From JADGGV01 sp035715725 (GTDB lineage Bacteria; Gemmatimonadota; Gemmatimonadetes; Longimicrobiales; RSA9), in contig DASTKT010000231.1 of the NCBI GenBank assembly GCA_035715725.1, forward strand, positions 1-22,555: a stretch of DNA of 22,555 nucleotides. The letters run 5' to 3'. Position 1 is the first letter of the stretch. The number at the start of each line of letters is the position of its first letter. Shown here in pieces: positions 22,411 through 22,555 of this stretch. The position numbers and the translations under genes are program-made. The notes below the pieces were generated by a model. That model worked only from the letters and a program-made list of their open reading frames with translations, did no database searches and was not told where the DNA came from.

Positions 22411-22429
22411 CGCTCGCCTGCGGCGAGCG
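22411..22429. repeat. Hairpin B in the ridA downstream hairpin cluster
   Basis: CGCTCGCC-TGC-GGCGAGCG is a perfect 8-bp stem with a TGC loop. Related fragments GCTCGC occur repeatedly between 22340 and 22380, so the stretch looks like a degenerate repeated palindrome element. Confidence 0.45.
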
Positions 22430-22450
22430 CACGCCGTCTGCGCGGCTGTA

Positions 22451-22467
22451 GCGGCGCTGCGCGCCGC
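22451..22467. repeat. Hairpin C in the ridA downstream hairpin cluster
   Basis: GCGGCGC-TGC-GCGCCGC is a perfect 7-bp stem. Together with the two preceding bases it reads TAGCGGCGC-N3-GCGCCGC, the same core as the hairpin at the end of mlaD (18065-18083). From here to the window end no gene is supported. Confidence 0.45.
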
Positions 22468-22555
22468 GGGGTGCGGGGCGGGCGGGACCGCGCCGTGACG
22501 CGCTCCTGCGGGGCGGCCCGCCCGGCGCCTTCCCCCGGGTCGCGCGGTGCCGCGG

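Noticed and set aside
22495..22555. GTG-initiated frame open to the window end.
   Set aside because: Only about 20 codons are visible, with no ribosome binding site and no recognisable sequence.

Overview
The window is very GC-rich DNA, densely coded in short co-directional runs on both strands. It suggests a Gram-negative, LPS-bearing, aerobic-type bacterium. An Mla/MCE lipid transport operon and an ADP-heptose pathway kinase imply an outer membrane with LPS. The adenosylcobalamin (class II) ribonucleotide reductase, the large secreted Asp-box (VPS10/sortilin-like) protein and the lipoprotein-like D-aminoacylase relative together resemble Gemmatimonadota or a neighbouring phylum. That placement is an inference from gene content and composition; no rRNA or tRNA gene was seen.

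Layout. (1) 1-4400, mixed housekeeping and accessory genes: the 3' end of class II RNR (+), a bacterial eRF1/VLRF1-like release-factor-type protein (-), an SGNH hydrolase (+), a stand-alone SagB-like flavin oxidoreductase (+) and a dodecin (-). Long low-information gaps of 530-630 bp separate several of these. (2) 4910-10874, six (possibly seven) plus-strand genes: a CapA-fold protein, a ZIP metal transporter, a possible 51-codon ORF, RtcB RNA ligase, archease, a metallo-beta-lactamase-fold hydrolase and a second CapA-fold protein. RtcB and archease form an established RNA ligation pair. The flanking metallohydrolases and metal importer are candidate partners, but this is only a hypothesis. 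(3) 11067-14339, a 1,090-residue exported Asp-box beta-propeller protein. (4) 14458-15819, a minus-strand pair encoding a DUF6325/DUF1269-like protein and a small four-helix membrane protein. (5) 16192-17925, a probable lipoprotein of the D-aminoacylase amidohydrolase family whose usual HxH metal motif is replaced. (6) 18083-20749, the minus-strand operon mlaE-mlaF-mlaD, ending in a 19-bp perfect hairpin that contains the mlaD stop codon. (7) 20869-22317, rfaE1 and ridA (+), followed by a cluster of small GC hairpins.

How the genes work together. MlaEFD and RfaE1 diverge from a shared 119-bp intergenic region and both serve the outer membrane (phospholipid transport and LPS inner core). RtcB and archease repair or splice RNA with 2',3'-cyclic phosphate ends using GTP and divalent metal; a ZIP carrier next door could supply metal. 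I found no CRISPR array, insertion sequence, phage gene or clear toxin-antitoxin module. The less explained items are the RtcB neighbourhood bracketed by two cytoplasmic CapA paralogues, a 16-bp perfect palindrome between divergent genes, the altered active site of the D-aminoacylase relative, and a hairpin core that recurs after mlaD and after ridA.
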